From Coriaria nepalensis (Eukaryota; Streptophyta; Magnoliopsida; Cucurbitales; Coriariaceae), in contig CP114490.1 of NCBI GenBank assembly GCA_027186245.1, positions 5,037,001 through 5,101,000 of the forward strand: 64,000 nt of DNA, in the 5' to 3' direction. The stretch's first letter is position 1. Every line of letters begins with the position of its first letter. Positions 11,565-24,122 of this stretch are shown one piece after another. The translations under genes and the position numbers were made by a program. The notes under the pieces are model-generated. The model saw only the letters and a list, made by a program, of their open reading frames with translations. It did no database searches and was not told where the DNA came from.

Positions 11565-13014
11565 TTAAACTCTTGCTGCAACGAGCAATTGTTCGAGTTC
11601 CTCTCTGCGCTGTTCGAGTTCCTGTATTCAAGTAAATATCAAATGCAAGTTATAAAGATAAGTTCGGCATATTTGATACTTTTTTTTGGAAACAAAGTTC
11701 AAGAAATCGACCGCAATCAATTATGGAACTGTACCTCGAGATCTCTTACTGCCTGGTCCCTTGTTATCTCTTTCCTCTGGCGAGCACGTTTGAGACATCC
11801 AATACAGAGGATTCCCTAGAATTTAGAATGTGAATCCAAGATTAGTTGGTTTTTTATGCAATGGATAGACAGATAATCACATTTTCTCATGTATAAATTA
11901 TATAAAGATTTATATCACTGCAGTTAAGATTCCACCCTATGTCCTGGAGATACGAATCCTATACAAGCTAGTAGGAACTAGGAAACTATGCCAGATATAA
12001 ATACAAAAACAAATGAAAAGTTTGAAAACCACAAGCTCAAATTTCAAACTCAAATTATTTAAAGCATGTAATGAAAAAAATGTATGTAATATGGGAAACA
12101 TTTTAGCAGCTTAGAACCATTTTGATTAACTTAAGAAGAACAAGTCTCATATGTTCAAACTGAAAATGTGGTTTATGTCAGAAACGAAAGATGTATAACC
12201 CGTTTCCAACTCAAAACCGAGTTCTTTTTTACAGTTCCTTACCGAAACAATATAGACTACACCACAAGCAAGGAGCAGATAGCTCGCAATGTTTTGAAGG
12301 AGAATAAGAATTTCCTGATCCTCGGTGAAACTAGGAAAAGCTCTTGTCATCACTGCAACGCTGCAAAAAAAAAAAAAAGGGTGTAATTATAGTAACTCGA
12401 TATTGGCATCGATCATGGCATGCGAAGGATATAGCTAGCGAGCTTGAACATGTTCGGGAAATATTCGAGAAGAGGGATAATAATTAGGGTTGACAAGGCA
12501 TTATATACTAGCTAGACTGAAGACATACAAGACCTGCAGCATGCCCCTACCAACCCAATACTCCAGTATCTGCAAGAATCGTGTAAACTGCATTTAAACT
12601 TTCCGGCCAAGAAAGTCCTCAAAAAATATGTAAATTTCGACTAATGTAATAATTACAGAGTGAATGAGAAATCAGATATGCTCGGGAACGCTTAAAAGTA
12701 CCACCATTTGTACTACCAGGAAGACAGAGAGATTGAAAGTGAGAAACATTAATCATTAATCATGACTCTATTAATAAGCTAAAAATGCTGAAAAATATTT
12801 AAAAAAAGAAAAAAAAAGGAAAAAAAAAAAGAAAAGGAAATAGACCTTCCAGTACTGGGTAATGAATCCCCATTCCGTCTCAGCAATAACCACGACGAAC
12901 GCGATCAAAACCGCATAACAACGAAATATTCCATCGAAAATCTAGAATTTAATAACGAACCAAATCGATTAGGAAATACAAACTTCTAATGATGGATAAC
13001 TAATAGTGTATTTA

Positions 13015-13053
<39 letters not shown>

Positions 13054-13289
13054 TGTAGAGGAAGTACATCGGATCCGTCCTTGAAGGACTGAATGGCGGA
13101 GAGAATATTGACGGCGATGCAGAGGAGCGCCGTGAGCGCCGTCAAGACGCTGAAGCATCGACAGGTAACCAAGAAGAGATCCGGTCTTGTTTGCAATCTG
13201 GCAGTCGAAGAGGAAGGCGACGATGACGACGGCTCTCCTGCTGCTGGTACTTCGACCGCCACGCTCTCTCCCTTTCCGTTTCCCGGCAT
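11565..13289 (-). CDS. COPI-associated membrane protein, 6 exons, 204 aa
   Basis: Exons: 13068-13289, 12846-12941, 12529-12569, 12243-12360, 11735-11815, 11565-11621. They sum to 615 bp with phases consistent at every junction, including the split GTCTT|C codon between exons 3 and 4. Residues 1-36 are a Ser/Pro-rich cytosolic tail. Four hydrophobic segments follow: about 40-65 (CFSVLTALTALLCIAVNILS), 80-96 (YAVLIAFVVVIAE), 115-122, and 140-160 (NIASYLLLACGVVYIV). The C-terminal 45 residues are charged and probably coiled-coil (RQRKEITRDQ...ELEQRREELEQLLVA). This matches the COPI-associated / Golgi membrane protein family (Pfam COPI_assoc), thought to act with Golgi COPI vesicles. The gene looks intact. 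Intron 1 holds a TA/GA microsatellite, and the 5' UTR a CT tract. Confidence 0.9.
13011..13052. repeat. (TA)n(GA)n compound microsatellite in intron 1
   Basis: A run of AT followed by GA, 16-57 bases downstream of the exon 1 donor (13067-13066) of the COPI-associated protein gene. Confidence 0.85.
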
Positions 13290-13337
13290 CCTCTCTCGCT
13301 TTCTTTCAGCTCCGATAGTAATCGCTCATAGTAATCG

Positions 13338-13369
13338 CTCTCCCCCTCTCTCTCTCTCTCTCTCTCTCC
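13338..13369. repeat. (CT)n tract upstream of COPI-associated gene
   Basis: A CT run about 50-80 bases upstream of the start codon of the COPI-associated gene. CT (GA) tracts are common in plant 5' UTRs and core promoters. On the coding strand it reads GAGAGA, like GAGA-type elements, but no function can be shown here. Confidence 0.7.
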
Positions 13370-13429
13370 ATGCAAATATCGAGTGGGTCCTCTTCCATAC
13401 ACAAAGTGGTCAGGATACTGACACATCCT

Positions 13430-13924
13430 ATGATTCTTAATAATCTAGCGGTTGTAGCCTAAGCAGGCGAAAACTTTCCACTTCCACGATAGGCACTAAG
13501 CAGTGGTGTTACCCAGCAACTAGTCCTCATGAGAACTTCTAACCGACACCGACACCAATATCGATGCCTTATGTTTGACTGTTAGTTGGTTATCTGCCAC
13601 GTGTCCCTTTTGAGGTTTTGTTTTTTTTTTTTTTTTTTTTAATTTTTTTTTTTTTTTAAAAAATTCCTGCAAGTCAATCGATTTCTAAATTCTCATTGTT
13701 ATTTGTTAAAGGGCATCAAACCTAATCATATAAATCTCATCAGAAGTTATAAACTATAATTTTTATTATATCACTCGTATAAAAGTAATATTTAATATAT
13801 TATAATAATACTCTTTAATGGTTAATAGTTCTTCTTTTCGATAATAACAACCTCATAAACAGAAATAACTAATAATCATTATAAAAAAGTGAAATAATTT
13901 CTTAATAAATAATAAGAGTGATTA
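13430..13924. other. Intergenic, nothing recognised
   Basis: Contains a poly-T tract at about 13619-13658 and AT-rich sequence. No gene seen. Confidence 0.5.
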
Positions 13925-15189
13925 GAGTTGATTATTTAAGTTCGATGAATTTTGAAGTTAACTACCATTTTTATAATTAAGGAAAGTTGAAACAAATTTA
14001 TTACAATAATAATTAATTATTCATTTTTTAATCAATAAAATTTAAATTTTAAATTTCATCAATTCTTAAATATTTTATTTTCCCTTATTTTTCTCCCAAT
14101 TTATTATTGCTAATTTTTAATTTCAATCCGATTACAACCAACTTTGATCTTTAATTTTTTCCAACATGGTATCAGAGCAGATATTCTAGTAATTATATTA
14201 TCATCAAACTCATCTTCTAAAATACTTTTAAAACAGTTTCAATCCACAAACACCAAAAAAAAAAAAAAAAAAAGAAGCTAAATATAGCTACTAGAAGATT
14301 GAACTTGATTGGACCTTTAGCATTTACTGGAGAAGGCCACTAGTTTTGGTCAACAAAAATAACCCTATACTTAAAGGCACTTGGTCTATGAGAGATAGTG
14401 GATAAAATGTATGAAGAACTTGATGAAGAAATGAATTACACAGTCCAATAGATCAAAAAATAGAAAATGTAATAAATTGATTACTAATGTGTTTCTAGTT
14501 CCTAAATTAAAGCACAACTTGCTCAATGTTGGCAAGTTAATAAAGAATGGCTGCACTTTATTGTTTAAAGATGATCATTGTACCATATTGAATGCAAGTA
14601 AGAAGCAAATGGTGAAAGTTTCAGTAAGTCACATCAGTTTTTCTGTTCAATAGAGTCATTAAGCCAAGATTTACAAGAGTGATGAGTCATGGAAGTAGTA
14701 TAAGTGGTTCGACCATTTTGACTCCAAAACAATACAAACTTTGAGCTCAGAGACAATAGTTGAAGATTTGCCTCAAATAGAATCTCAATAATAAATCTAT
14801 CAAAATTGTCACCTTGGGAAATTGAAGATGAGTTCTTTTCCTGGAAATCAAACTTATAGGGCATAATATATACTTGAATTGGTGCATTCTGATCTATGTG
14901 GACGAGTGAAGGAGGAGCTAAAAATAATAAATAAGAATCACATTTGGATTCTAGTTGACAAACCAGAGAAGTATGCAAAACTAGAGAAGTTGTAATTATA
15001 TTTTAGATCTTTTTAGTTTCAATTTGTAATTCCTATTTTAGTTATTCATTTTCGAATCAATAAAAATTAAGTTTAAGATTTCATCAATTCTTGAGTGCTC
15101 TATTTTTCTCTATTTTTCTGTGAATCTGTTATTGCTAGTTTTTAGTTCAATCCAACTCCAACCTACTTCGATCTATAATTTTTCCAACA
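13925..15189 (+). mobile_element. Short decayed Ty1/copia element with two LTRs and tRNA-iMet PBS
   Basis: The 5' LTR (about 13925-14165) ends in TTTTTCCAACA and is followed directly by TGGTATCAGAGC (14166-14177), the usual primer-binding site for initiator tRNA-Met. The 3' LTR (about 14988-15189) shares the blocks 'atcaataaaa', 'tttcatcaattctt', 'ttattgctagttttta' and the same CCAACA end. The interior is only about 0.8 kb and degenerate. It has gag (LAFTGE..FWSTKI..LKALGL), then the pre-integrase region (VPKLKHNLLNVGKLIKNGC), then the integrase start (LELVHSDLCG). Most of integrase, reverse transcriptase and RNase H is deleted, and stops are frequent. Confidence 0.8.
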
Positions 15190-15336
15190 ATAATGTTATA
15201 CACAGACCACATTCCTTCTCCTCTTAAAATAAGAACCAACATCTTACAAATATGTAGCCATCTCGGTAGAAAACATAAACATAAGTAACTTCAGTTTTGA
15301 CACGTAGAGGTCATTTTACACATCGAATCCTTTTCT

Positions 15337-18300
15337 TCAACTCTTGGCAACAGCGGCCCATCCGGCTGTGGGGTCTACCGCCTCCACCTTAAACGTGATC
15401 TTGACATTGTCACGGACTCCTTGAAGCAAATGCTCGCCATTATATGTTACGACCTTTAGTTTCTTTGCTACTCTTAATGTCTCCACCAGTGCCTCAAATA
15501 TATTTACATATCTATCTTTATGAAATAGTACACCAAATGTGACTGGCTCATTATCAAAAACATTTCATTACAACTAAGAAGGGTAAAGAATTGGAATTCA
15601 AATGCAGACATCAAATGACTTCCTGCAATTCCCTTCCATTTCTATGTCACCTAGAATTAGAATAGTATTTATCACCATTTATCAATAGGAATTGATGTCT
15701 ATGCAGAAAACCAATTTTTACTTCACATAATTCATCATCACTATTATGCATTTTAGTTGAGTTGTTATTATTCACTAGATAACGAGAATTCAACAAGAAC
15801 AAATCATAATCTGGAATCAAACTAAAAATGAAACATAACTTAATCATCCAAATCCAACTCAGAAAACTCCACAATCAAATTTAGAAACCCTAATTATTTA
15901 AATTTATTGAATTTGGATCTAAAAGAAAAAACGATAGTAAGAGATTACTAGGATAACTCCGCCCGTTACGATAGCTAGTCACAAGCTCGGATAAAGGAGG
16001 AGTGATGGTGCTACAACGATGACAACCTAGCACCATTAAAATATATCACCGTTGGTGTTAGGCGTGTGATAATCAACCAACTAAAATGTTATAACCCTTT
16101 ACATGGATATCAGTTCAAAAAGATTAACGCAAAATGTTAGAGTGTCTCGTGCTATAAGCGACACGCTCCATCTACGCACGGGTGTAGTGCAAAATGAGTA
16201 AGGCGCGCTGAGTGACACCCAGTTGTAGTGATAAGTAGACAAGGATTCTCACAATATACTAGGCGTGGGTGAGTAAAGAAGCTAGTTCAGACTGGAATTA
16301 GGAAGATTAGATTAGCTTCTTGGAATATAGAGACATTGACGGATGTCAATAGAGTTGGTGGATACTATACATAAAAGGAAGGTAAACATAACTTGTCTTC
16401 AAGAGACAAAGTGGAAGGGGAGCAAGGCTAGGGAACTAGGAGAATAATTCAAACTTTTCAATTTAGGAACATATAAAACTAGGAATCGGGTGAGAATAGT
16501 AGTGGATAAAGTCTATATGGGATATCTATTTTAGATTTTGTATTAGCTAGTGATTTTGAGATAGTAAACACTTTCTATAAAAAGAGGGAGAATCATTTAG
16601 TAACCTTTGCTAGTCGGCAGAATAGAAGTCAAATTGATTACTTTCTTATTAGGAGAGAAGATTTAGGTAGTTCTAAAAATTATAAGGTCATCTTAGGAGA
16701 GTACTCGATGACCCAACACAGGTTATTGATCTTGGATTTTTATCTTATGAGTAGAAGTAGAGTAGAGGAAAGTCAGATTAGGTCGAGAATTAAGTGGTGG
16801 ACTATGAAAGGAGATGTATGTCAGACTTTTAGAAATAAGATATATGATAGTTCATTAGTCCTAGAAGGATGTGAGAACGTAAGATGTAGAGATAAAATTG
16901 ATACATCTGAGTTTTTGAACACATAACTAACCATATAACGAGTGGCTCGAGATAAGTACTTGGAGAGGCTAAAAGAAGGGGAAGACATGACAAGGAGGCA
17001 TGGTGATGGCACAATGAGGTGCAACAAGTCATTAGGGAAAAGAAAACACTATTTAAGAATTGACAAAAAGATAGAGACCAAGGATCATATGATCTGTATA
17101 AATAAACCAAGAAACTAAGTAGTAAAGCCATAGGAGATGCTAAGAAGAGAGCATATGATGATTTGTATAATAGGTAAGATACATGTTAGAGATTTGAAAA
17201 ATAAGGATCTAAGTCATGTTAGATATGTCAAACATGAAGATGGTAGAGTTATAATGTAGGATATAGTTATTTTAAGTAGATGGATGAATTGTTTCGAGAA
17301 TCTACTCAATGAGACAAGTGTAGATGGATTAAACTTAGAGAGATATGAGATCGTAGAAGGGTGACATCTAGTGTTCCATCACAAAGTTAGTGTTAAAGAT
17401 GTAAGAGATTCATTAAAGAGGATGAAATTGGGGAAGGCAATTGGATCGGATGAGACACCAATTGAAGTGTGGAAATGTCTAGGGGAAGTTTGGATTCAAT
17501 GACTGACTAGGGTTTTCAATAGGATTTTTGATACTAAGAAAATGTTAGAATCATGGAGAAATGATACCAATTTGTAAGAATAAAGGAGATATATAAGATT
17601 GCTCAAATTATAGAGGGATATAACTTATGAGTCATACAATGAAACTCTAAGAGAAGATTATAGAGCAAAGACTTAGGAGTACGATCAATGTATCAAAGAA
17701 TCGATTTGGTTTTATGTCGGGTAGGTCTACGACGGACGCAATCTTTTTAATTAGACAAATGATAGAAACATATAAAGAAAACCAAAAGAGCCTGCATATG
17801 TTATTTATCGCTTAGAGAAAAGCTATGATAGAGTACTTAGGGAATTAATATGGTGGATACTTGGAAGGAAAAATATGCCCCAATGTTATATCGAGATTAT
17901 TAAGAATATCTATGAAGGTGTTGTAATTAGTGTTAGGCCGGTATGTAGAATGTCTAGTGATCTCTATTATAGTAGGATTTCATCAAAAGTCGGCTTTAAG
18001 TTCATACATATTATGTTAGTTATGAATGAGTTGACGAAACATATCCAGGATGAGGTACCATGGTGTATATTGTTTGTAGATGATATCGTCTTAATATATG
18101 AAACTAAAGAAGGTGTAAATTACAAGTTAGATAGGTAGCGTGAGGTTATAGAGAGTAAGAGTTTTAAAACTAGTCGCTCAAAAGTGGAATACCTCTCTTG
18201 TAATTTTGGTCTTGAAGCTCGAAGTAAGGGTAACACAATCGAGATTGATAGTATGAAGGTCCTATAGTATGAAACTTTTTGCTATTTAGAATCTATTATC

Positions 18301-19041
18301 CAAAAAACTAGGGAAATTAGAGAGGATATAGACTATATGATTAAAGTAAGTTGGATGAAATAGATGATGACATTAGAAGTCTTATACGATGGGAGGACGC
18401 CTGCGAGATTAAAAGGAAAGTATTATAAGATGATTGTTTGACTAGCTATGCTCTATGGTTCGGAGTGTTAGGCTACTACGGGACAACATATTCATAAGAT
18501 GGCGGTAGCATAGATGTATATGTTAAAATAGATATGTGGTAAACCACGAAATGATAGAATTAGAAATGAAAAGATTAAGAGTTACCTAGATATAACCCCA
18601 TAGAGGATAAGATTAGGGAAAAATGTCTAATGTGGTTCGGTCATGTGTAGAGACGACCAAATTCGGCCTCGGTTCAACAAAGTATTGATTGGCAGGTAAG
18701 TAGAGTAGATAGAGGGGTAGGTCGTTGAAAATGTGGATGAAAGTGGTAAAGGAAAATATTCTAAATCTTAGATTATGTGATAATATGTGGGAATATCGCA
18801 TAGCTTGGAGAAAAAATCTCTATGTAGCCGACCCTAAAAATAACGGAAATAAGCTTTGATGATGATGATAGTGAGGAGATTACCAGAATAAAAGTTGGGC
18901 GTGAAATTGGGAATTTGATTCAAGATAAGAGAGAGAGAGAGAGTTGTAAGAGTGTACCTTGCGAGAACCAACTCCTTGGATCTTTCCAAGCTATTTGATT
19001 TCCTCCTTATGTAACACAACCTCCTCCTCCTCCACATTCAT
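15337..19041 (-). pseudogene. Costars-family (ABRACL-like) gene, exon 1 with in-frame stop, intron carrying a LINE
   Basis: Exon 1 (18958-19041) begins ATGAATGTGGAGGAGGAGG, giving MNVEEEEVVLHKEEIK, then TAG (18993-18991), then LGKIQGVGSRK and a GTACAC donor. Exon 2 (15337-15546) gives PVTFGVLFHKDRYVNIFEAL, RVAKKLKVVTYNGEHLLQGV, RDNVKITFK and ends in a stop. This is the Costars fold: small proteins linked to actin regulation, usually 80-90 aa. The TAG sits where the family normally has a basic residue after EEIK, so a single base change could have made it. As written the gene is a pseudogene. Read-through, or starting downstream, would lose the first helix. The 3.4-kb intron is mostly a LINE. 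Confidence 0.8.
15940..18875 (+). mobile_element. Decayed RTE-clade LINE inside the Costars intron
   Basis: In order: a 5' leader ('ggataactccgcccgttacgatag'); an apurinic endonuclease domain (KIRLASWNIETL, then NITCLQETKWKGSKARELGE, then SQIDYFLIRR); reverse transcriptase (KLGKAIGSDETPIEVWK, RFGFMSGRSTTDAIFLIRQM, and ILFVDDIVLIYETKEG with the FVDD catalytic box); and a C-terminal part. It ends in a TGATGATGATGATAG tail at about 18857-18871, typical of plant RTE elements. Many stops and frameshifts make it inactive. It is antisense to the host gene. The exact 5' boundary is approximate. Confidence 0.85.
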
Positions 19042-19176
19042 TATGTTCTGATTTTCAAGAGGCAAAATCTAAAAAAGTAATAATAATGGGAACTTGGAAG
19101 TATGAGATTGATCAGAGGGTGAGACCCACTTGAAAATAATTAATTTAATGATGAGAAATATAGATAGTTATTGTCT

Positions 19177-20158
19177 TTCAAAATCTAAAATAAATTATAA
19201 TGAACACATAAAATATATAAAAATTATATGAATATATAATTTTACATTTAAATGATAATGATCATTCAACTCCTTTTAATATAGAAATAATAATCACTTG
19301 TACGTCACATAATTTTTAAGTAATTATTAAAAATTTAAATTTGACTTGATTTATAATTCTTTTTATATTTTTATTCTCTTTAATTTAAATCTGATATTTT
19401 TAACCCACTTTTTTTTTCTTTTCTATTTGCACTTCATTGGTTACCACCACCATCTTTTATCACCCCAATCTAAAATTATTAGTCTTTTTTACTTTTTTTT
19501 TTCTCTACTTTTTTGAAGAACTTTTTTCAAATTTTTCGATCCAATCACAACCACCACTGAAAACCTCTCTCTCTTTGAACAATGAGATCTCAATACCCAA
19601 ATCTAACGATCTTTTCATTTTTGTTAACTCAATCACCACCTAAATCATGCAATCCACATTGTTCATAGGGAGAGATTTCTGCAAATCTATTAATCTTTTC
19701 ATTTTTGTTAAGTCCACCTAAATCATGTAATCCATGTTGTATAGAGAGAGAGATTTCCGATAAAAGTTAGTGGTGGTGAAGGAGAGATAGTGGTTTTAGT
19801 AGTTGTGGTGATTGGGTCAAAAAAAAAAGTTGAATGCGAGAGTAATTAAAAAGACTATATTTTGATAGCAGTGGTAGAGGAGAGTGGTGCTGGCCAATGG
19901 AGGTGGAAATAGAAAAGAAAAAAAATGAGTTAAAAATATCAAATTTAAATTAAAATGGATAAAAATAAAAATAAAAATTATAAATTAAGTCAAATTTAAA
20001 ATTTTAATAGTTACTTAATATTTATGGGACATATACATAACTATTATGTTAATATTTAACTTAATTATAGGTTTATTATAATTTAAATTTGAAATCGAGT
20101 ATCTATTATAATTTTTATATATTGTAGATGTTTATTATAATTTATACTAAGTTTTGAG
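19177..20158. mobile_element. Foldback / MULE-like element, copy 2
   Basis: The left arm (about 19177-19475) and right arm (about 19870-20158) are reverse complements with roughly 75-85% identity by eye. The centre has a second inverted pair ('ccaatcacaaccaccactg' near 19541 and 'gtggtgattgggtc' near 19806). It also has a direct duplication of about 60 bases ('aatcttttcatttttgttaa...ccacctaaatcatg', near 19607 and 19690). No transposase. It shares its outer arms with the element at 9310-10050. The 67-codon ORF here is a by-product of the repeat. Confidence 0.65.
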
Positions 20159-20164
20159 TGAATT

Positions 20165-21490
20165 CTAATTTCAAGATAATTGGCAAGTGATGGGATGGGG
20201 AATTTGGAGGTTGGAGCAGTTGGAAGTTGTTATTCTCCTTAGTGGACTCTCAAGAGTCATGATGGATTTAAAAGGAGGTGGTCAGACCTACAAGTAGTAG
20301 TAATATAAAAGTATTGAGCCGAAACTTGAAATTTAAAAACTTTTTTTTAATGATTTAATAAATTTGAGCTTAATTATATATTAAATAATATGTCCTACTT
20401 TTACTCTAATTATTTTTTGGGTAAATAAACTTATGTGTCACACTGATTAAGCATTACCACGCTATTAAAAAAATATTGATTATTATTATTATTTCGTCAT
20501 TATATTTTTTTTCTAATTCTTCTCATATTCTTAGTTTATTTGATACTACATTTTCTTTTTGAAAACAAACATATATATATATATACTTATATATACTTAC
20601 ATGATTTCTCGTGAAAAAATATCAAAATTATACGGTTGACCTTTTTTTTTTTTTTTAAGAAATTAATTGAAACAATCTAATTTTTTTATGAAGTATCCAA
20701 ATCTTATTGGACTGGTTCTTCTTGAGAAACCCGATAGGATCAATCAAATCCTTGGCGAGGAATGAGATCCAATCGTTTTGGTTCATCTTGATCAGGGTTC
20801 GAACTATTTTCAAATCTTAATCCATCATGCTTGGGATTGAGCTCGAACCTAGATTGAAGTGAATCTGAATTTGAGCATGAACCCATATCGTCATAGATTT
20901 GTATTAAATTAAAATGTTGGGCACGCCTTAATATTAACTTAAAATATACACCTTTTTGTAACTAACATAAAATATATACTTAATTTTTTTTAATCCCATT
21001 TAATTCTTAATTAATTCTCGAGACATGAATATAAATTTTCCTTAACCAAATATTAACTTAGTACATGGACAATTTAATTAAAGTTGGTTTGAACATCCAA
21101 TGATTTGAAAAAATGGAAGATGTGATAAGTTACTATTGAGGCGTGCTTCCAACATTTCTAGATTGAGAGAGATTAATAATGGCCCAAATTAGACTTACTC
21201 TCTCAAATGACCACATTATTTAAATGACCTTATTAAATTATCAAGTTTCATGAAAATCATACCTTAAACTCCAAAAAAAGTTAGATTTTACTCTTTCACA
21301 GAAACTTTGTTTTAACCTCATATTATTTATTTTGTACATTTTTAATCCCAAAATTTCATTCTCACATTCTTTAACATATTTCATTATTTTAGCCACCTTT
21401 TATTATTGTCAAATAATTTAAAATTATAAATTTAACACATTTTTACATCACAAATTTTTTATTTTATATTTTCAATCTCTTTTAATTATT
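20165..21490. other. Intergenic, nothing recognised
   Basis: AT-rich, with a TA repeat at 20572-20584 and a poly-T tract near 20643-20656. No coding exon or element end recognised. Confidence 0.5.
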
Positions 21491-21492
21491 TT

Positions 21493-22175
21493 TCATTTAT
21501 TTACTCCTAAAATAATTTCCTCCACTTTCCTAAGCCAAAACTTGGTCAATAAGAGTTCATGTTGTTTTTTGCATAGGGTTTTGGTAAGAAGATTTGTGGG
21601 TTGTTCATAAGTGGAAATCAAAATAGGCTTGATGATCTCTGCTTGGTACTTGTCTCTTACTAGATGACAATCTATCTCTATATATTTTGTCCTCTCATGG
21701 AACATAGCTGCGATTTGCCTTGCTGATGAGCTGTCACAGAATAAGGGAATGAGAGTGATTGGATTAGTCCTTAAATCTTTAAATAAGCTCAGGATCCATA
21801 TAACTTCGCATGTTGCAACTTCCATAGCTCTAAACCCAGCCTCCGTTGATGATTTAGAAATTGTATATTATTTTTTTAGTTTTCCATGATATGATAGATT
21901 CACCAACCTTGATCACATATCCTATGACTAATCTCTTAGTGAGTGGACATGATGCCTAGTTTGAGTTACTATAAGTATCAAGCTTCATATTCTTGTTAGT
22001 GCTAAAGGACATTCCAAGTCTAGGACTCTGTTTGATGTACCTGAGAGCCCTTAAACCTATATTCTAGTGAAAAGCCTGAGGGTTATCCATATGCTGACTC
22101 AAAACTTGGATAGAGTACCTCAAGTTTGGTCTACTCATAGTTAGGTAAATCAAATGACCAACTATTGATGCATAA
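21493..22175 (-). mobile_element. Ty1/copia polyprotein fragment (RT end and RNase H)
   Basis: Minus-strand frames read, from higher to lower coordinates, the end of reverse transcriptase (LIYLTMSRPNLRYSIQVLSQ) and then RNase H ([53 protein letters not shown]). The middle part is frameshifted. No LTR is visible next to it, so this is a broken fragment. Confidence 0.8.
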
Positions 22176-22349
22176 TTTTCATTTTGACGAGTGTCAAATG
22201 ATGTAAAAAAAATCTTAGAAGAAATAAATTGAATTAGTAAAAAAAAAAAAAAAAAAAGAACAAACAGACAAAACAAAATAAAAGAGGCCAAAATAAACCT
22301 TAAAATCAGACATCTTCCGTCCTTGGACCAGTCGATTATGGCCAACCAA

Positions 22350-23570
22350 GCTATAACAGTCGACCAAAGGTGGCTGACCGATCAAGTGGCTTGGCTAAAT
22401 TGCATGTGTGATTCCTTTATTTTTCAGTTATTTTTGATATTATTTAAAGTTGATCAATAAAATAAGCATATATTTTACTTAGTTCGGAGGCTTTCCAACA
22501 AGATAATATTTTTTACCAAATTTAAGGGTATTTCATCAAATTGGAAAGGTCCATCCTTGAAAAAAGGATGGAAGTTGATTGATCCAAGAGATTTTTAGGT
22601 AAAACTACTGGTTAGTTTACAAAGGAAATATATTTTTTGATTTATTTTAGGAGTTTTCCACCAAAAGTAGACATTCTTTAGAAGTTCAAATAGGAAAATC
22701 TGAATTTATAAGGATTTTTCTAACAAATGAAAGATTTGCCGACCAAGCATCCAAAGGCCTTTCAAGTTTCCAAGGCTTATAAGTAAAAGCCTTCACCGAA
22801 GGGAAAACCACAACACTAGCACCAGTGATCAACCAAATATTGGTTCATTTCTCTCGGTCCAAAACCTTGAAAGCAATTTTCTCATGAATTATCTTATCGA
22901 TCTCTAGGCCTCTTGTTGGCTTGATTCATCGAATATTCCTGATACTTAAACTTTCAACTCGTTCTACAAAATTTGCAATCTTTCTTTTCCAAGATTAATA
23001 TAGCTCGTTAAGTATTATATTATACTTCTTTCACTCTATAATTTAAGTCAAATAAATTTTCGTTACGATAACTTTTCTTTAAGTTAATGATTTTACTTTA
23101 TCTTATCATTTAGATTAATGCACCTTTTATGTGTGAGTTATTCATATACATCATCTCTTTGTTTTATCCGAGGTTCTACCAATTGATATGTTGCCACAAA
23201 TATATTGAAATTCAACCTCTTAATCTGCATCTTCAACTTTTGTAAAGCCCTGATCAATGAACCTACAAAACTCTTCAAATTATACCAATTAAACGCAAGT
23301 GTTGTATATATTCTCTCATTTCCACTCTCAGGCATTTTTATTTATTTTCTATTATTTGCTTATTCTTTATCGAATGGATCCATCTAGCAACGATGGAATT
23401 TACATTATGTTTATTGTATCGCATGAAATTTTACCTAACTCCATAGGTGTACCGTATGAAATACATATGAACATAGGAATTAAAAAAAATTTTATACTCT
23501 AGCTTGAATTTGCAACAACTACAAATGGATAAACGATTGTTCGGATAACTACCTACACAATTGATTTCTT
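22350..23570. other. Intergenic, unresolved
   Basis: Moderately AT-rich. 22370-23000 has the look of retroelement LTR or leader sequence, but no matching partner or primer-binding site was found. Short ORFs near 23138-23502 show no motif. Confidence 0.35.
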
Positions 23571-23573
23571 TTT

Positions 23574-23930
23574 GTGTGTGTATTATGTTTGCAGTCTATC
23601 TCCATGATCAAATTAAGGAACAAAGATATAGTGACTTTTGAGGATTTAATAGAAAAATATCAATATTTGGAGATGAACAAAGGTGCAGATCACTTGTACA
23701 CAATATGTGAATCATGTGATCATGACCGTGAAGCTATGAAATTGAGGAAGTTCAATAAATTTGATCATGATTACCTTCCTGGATATCTTTCGAAGAATTC
23801 GATGAGGTGTGTGCTCTCCCAGTTTATAAGGACAACATAGATCGTTACATACCTCATAAAGACTTTGCTCTTCCTAAGCTTGTTCCTGATTATCCTCATA
23901 CTATCGGAGAGTTAAGCAAGTACTCACTCT
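23574..23930 (+). pseudogene. Unidentified coding-like fragment
   Basis: One frame from about 23600 reads ISMIKLRNKDIVTFEDLIEK, YQYLEMNKGADHLYTICESC, DHDREAMKLRKFNKFDHDYL. After a frame change near 23790 the adjacent frame continues EEFDEVCALPVYKDNIDRYI, PHKDFALPKLVPDYPHTIGE. Residue choice is clearly protein-like: charged residues, two CxxC-like cysteines and DYxP motifs. I do not recognise the family. The frame change could be a missed splice or a frameshift. It lies between retroelement fragments and could be part of one. Confidence 0.4.
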
Positions 23931-23990
23931 TAATTATATGATCTTTATGTTGTATATATGTAATATATACACTCTATATGTGTAATAGGT

Positions 23991-23992
<2 letters not shown>

Positions 23993-24037
<45 letters not shown>
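23993..24037. repeat. (TG)n microsatellite
   Basis: About 22 uninterrupted TG units followed by a poly-T run. Confidence 0.95.
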
Positions 24038-24041
<4 letters not shown>

Positions 24042-24122
24042 ATTTTTTTTTTTTCCAATCCTTAACTTGGTCAAAGAAGTCATTGACTTGTTAAATGTAG
24101 CAATGTGACTGGGTTATGGGAA

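Noticed and set aside
13093..13440. 115-codon plus-strand ORF
   Set aside because: Antisense to exon 1 and the leader of the COPI-associated gene, with low-complexity content from the CT tract.
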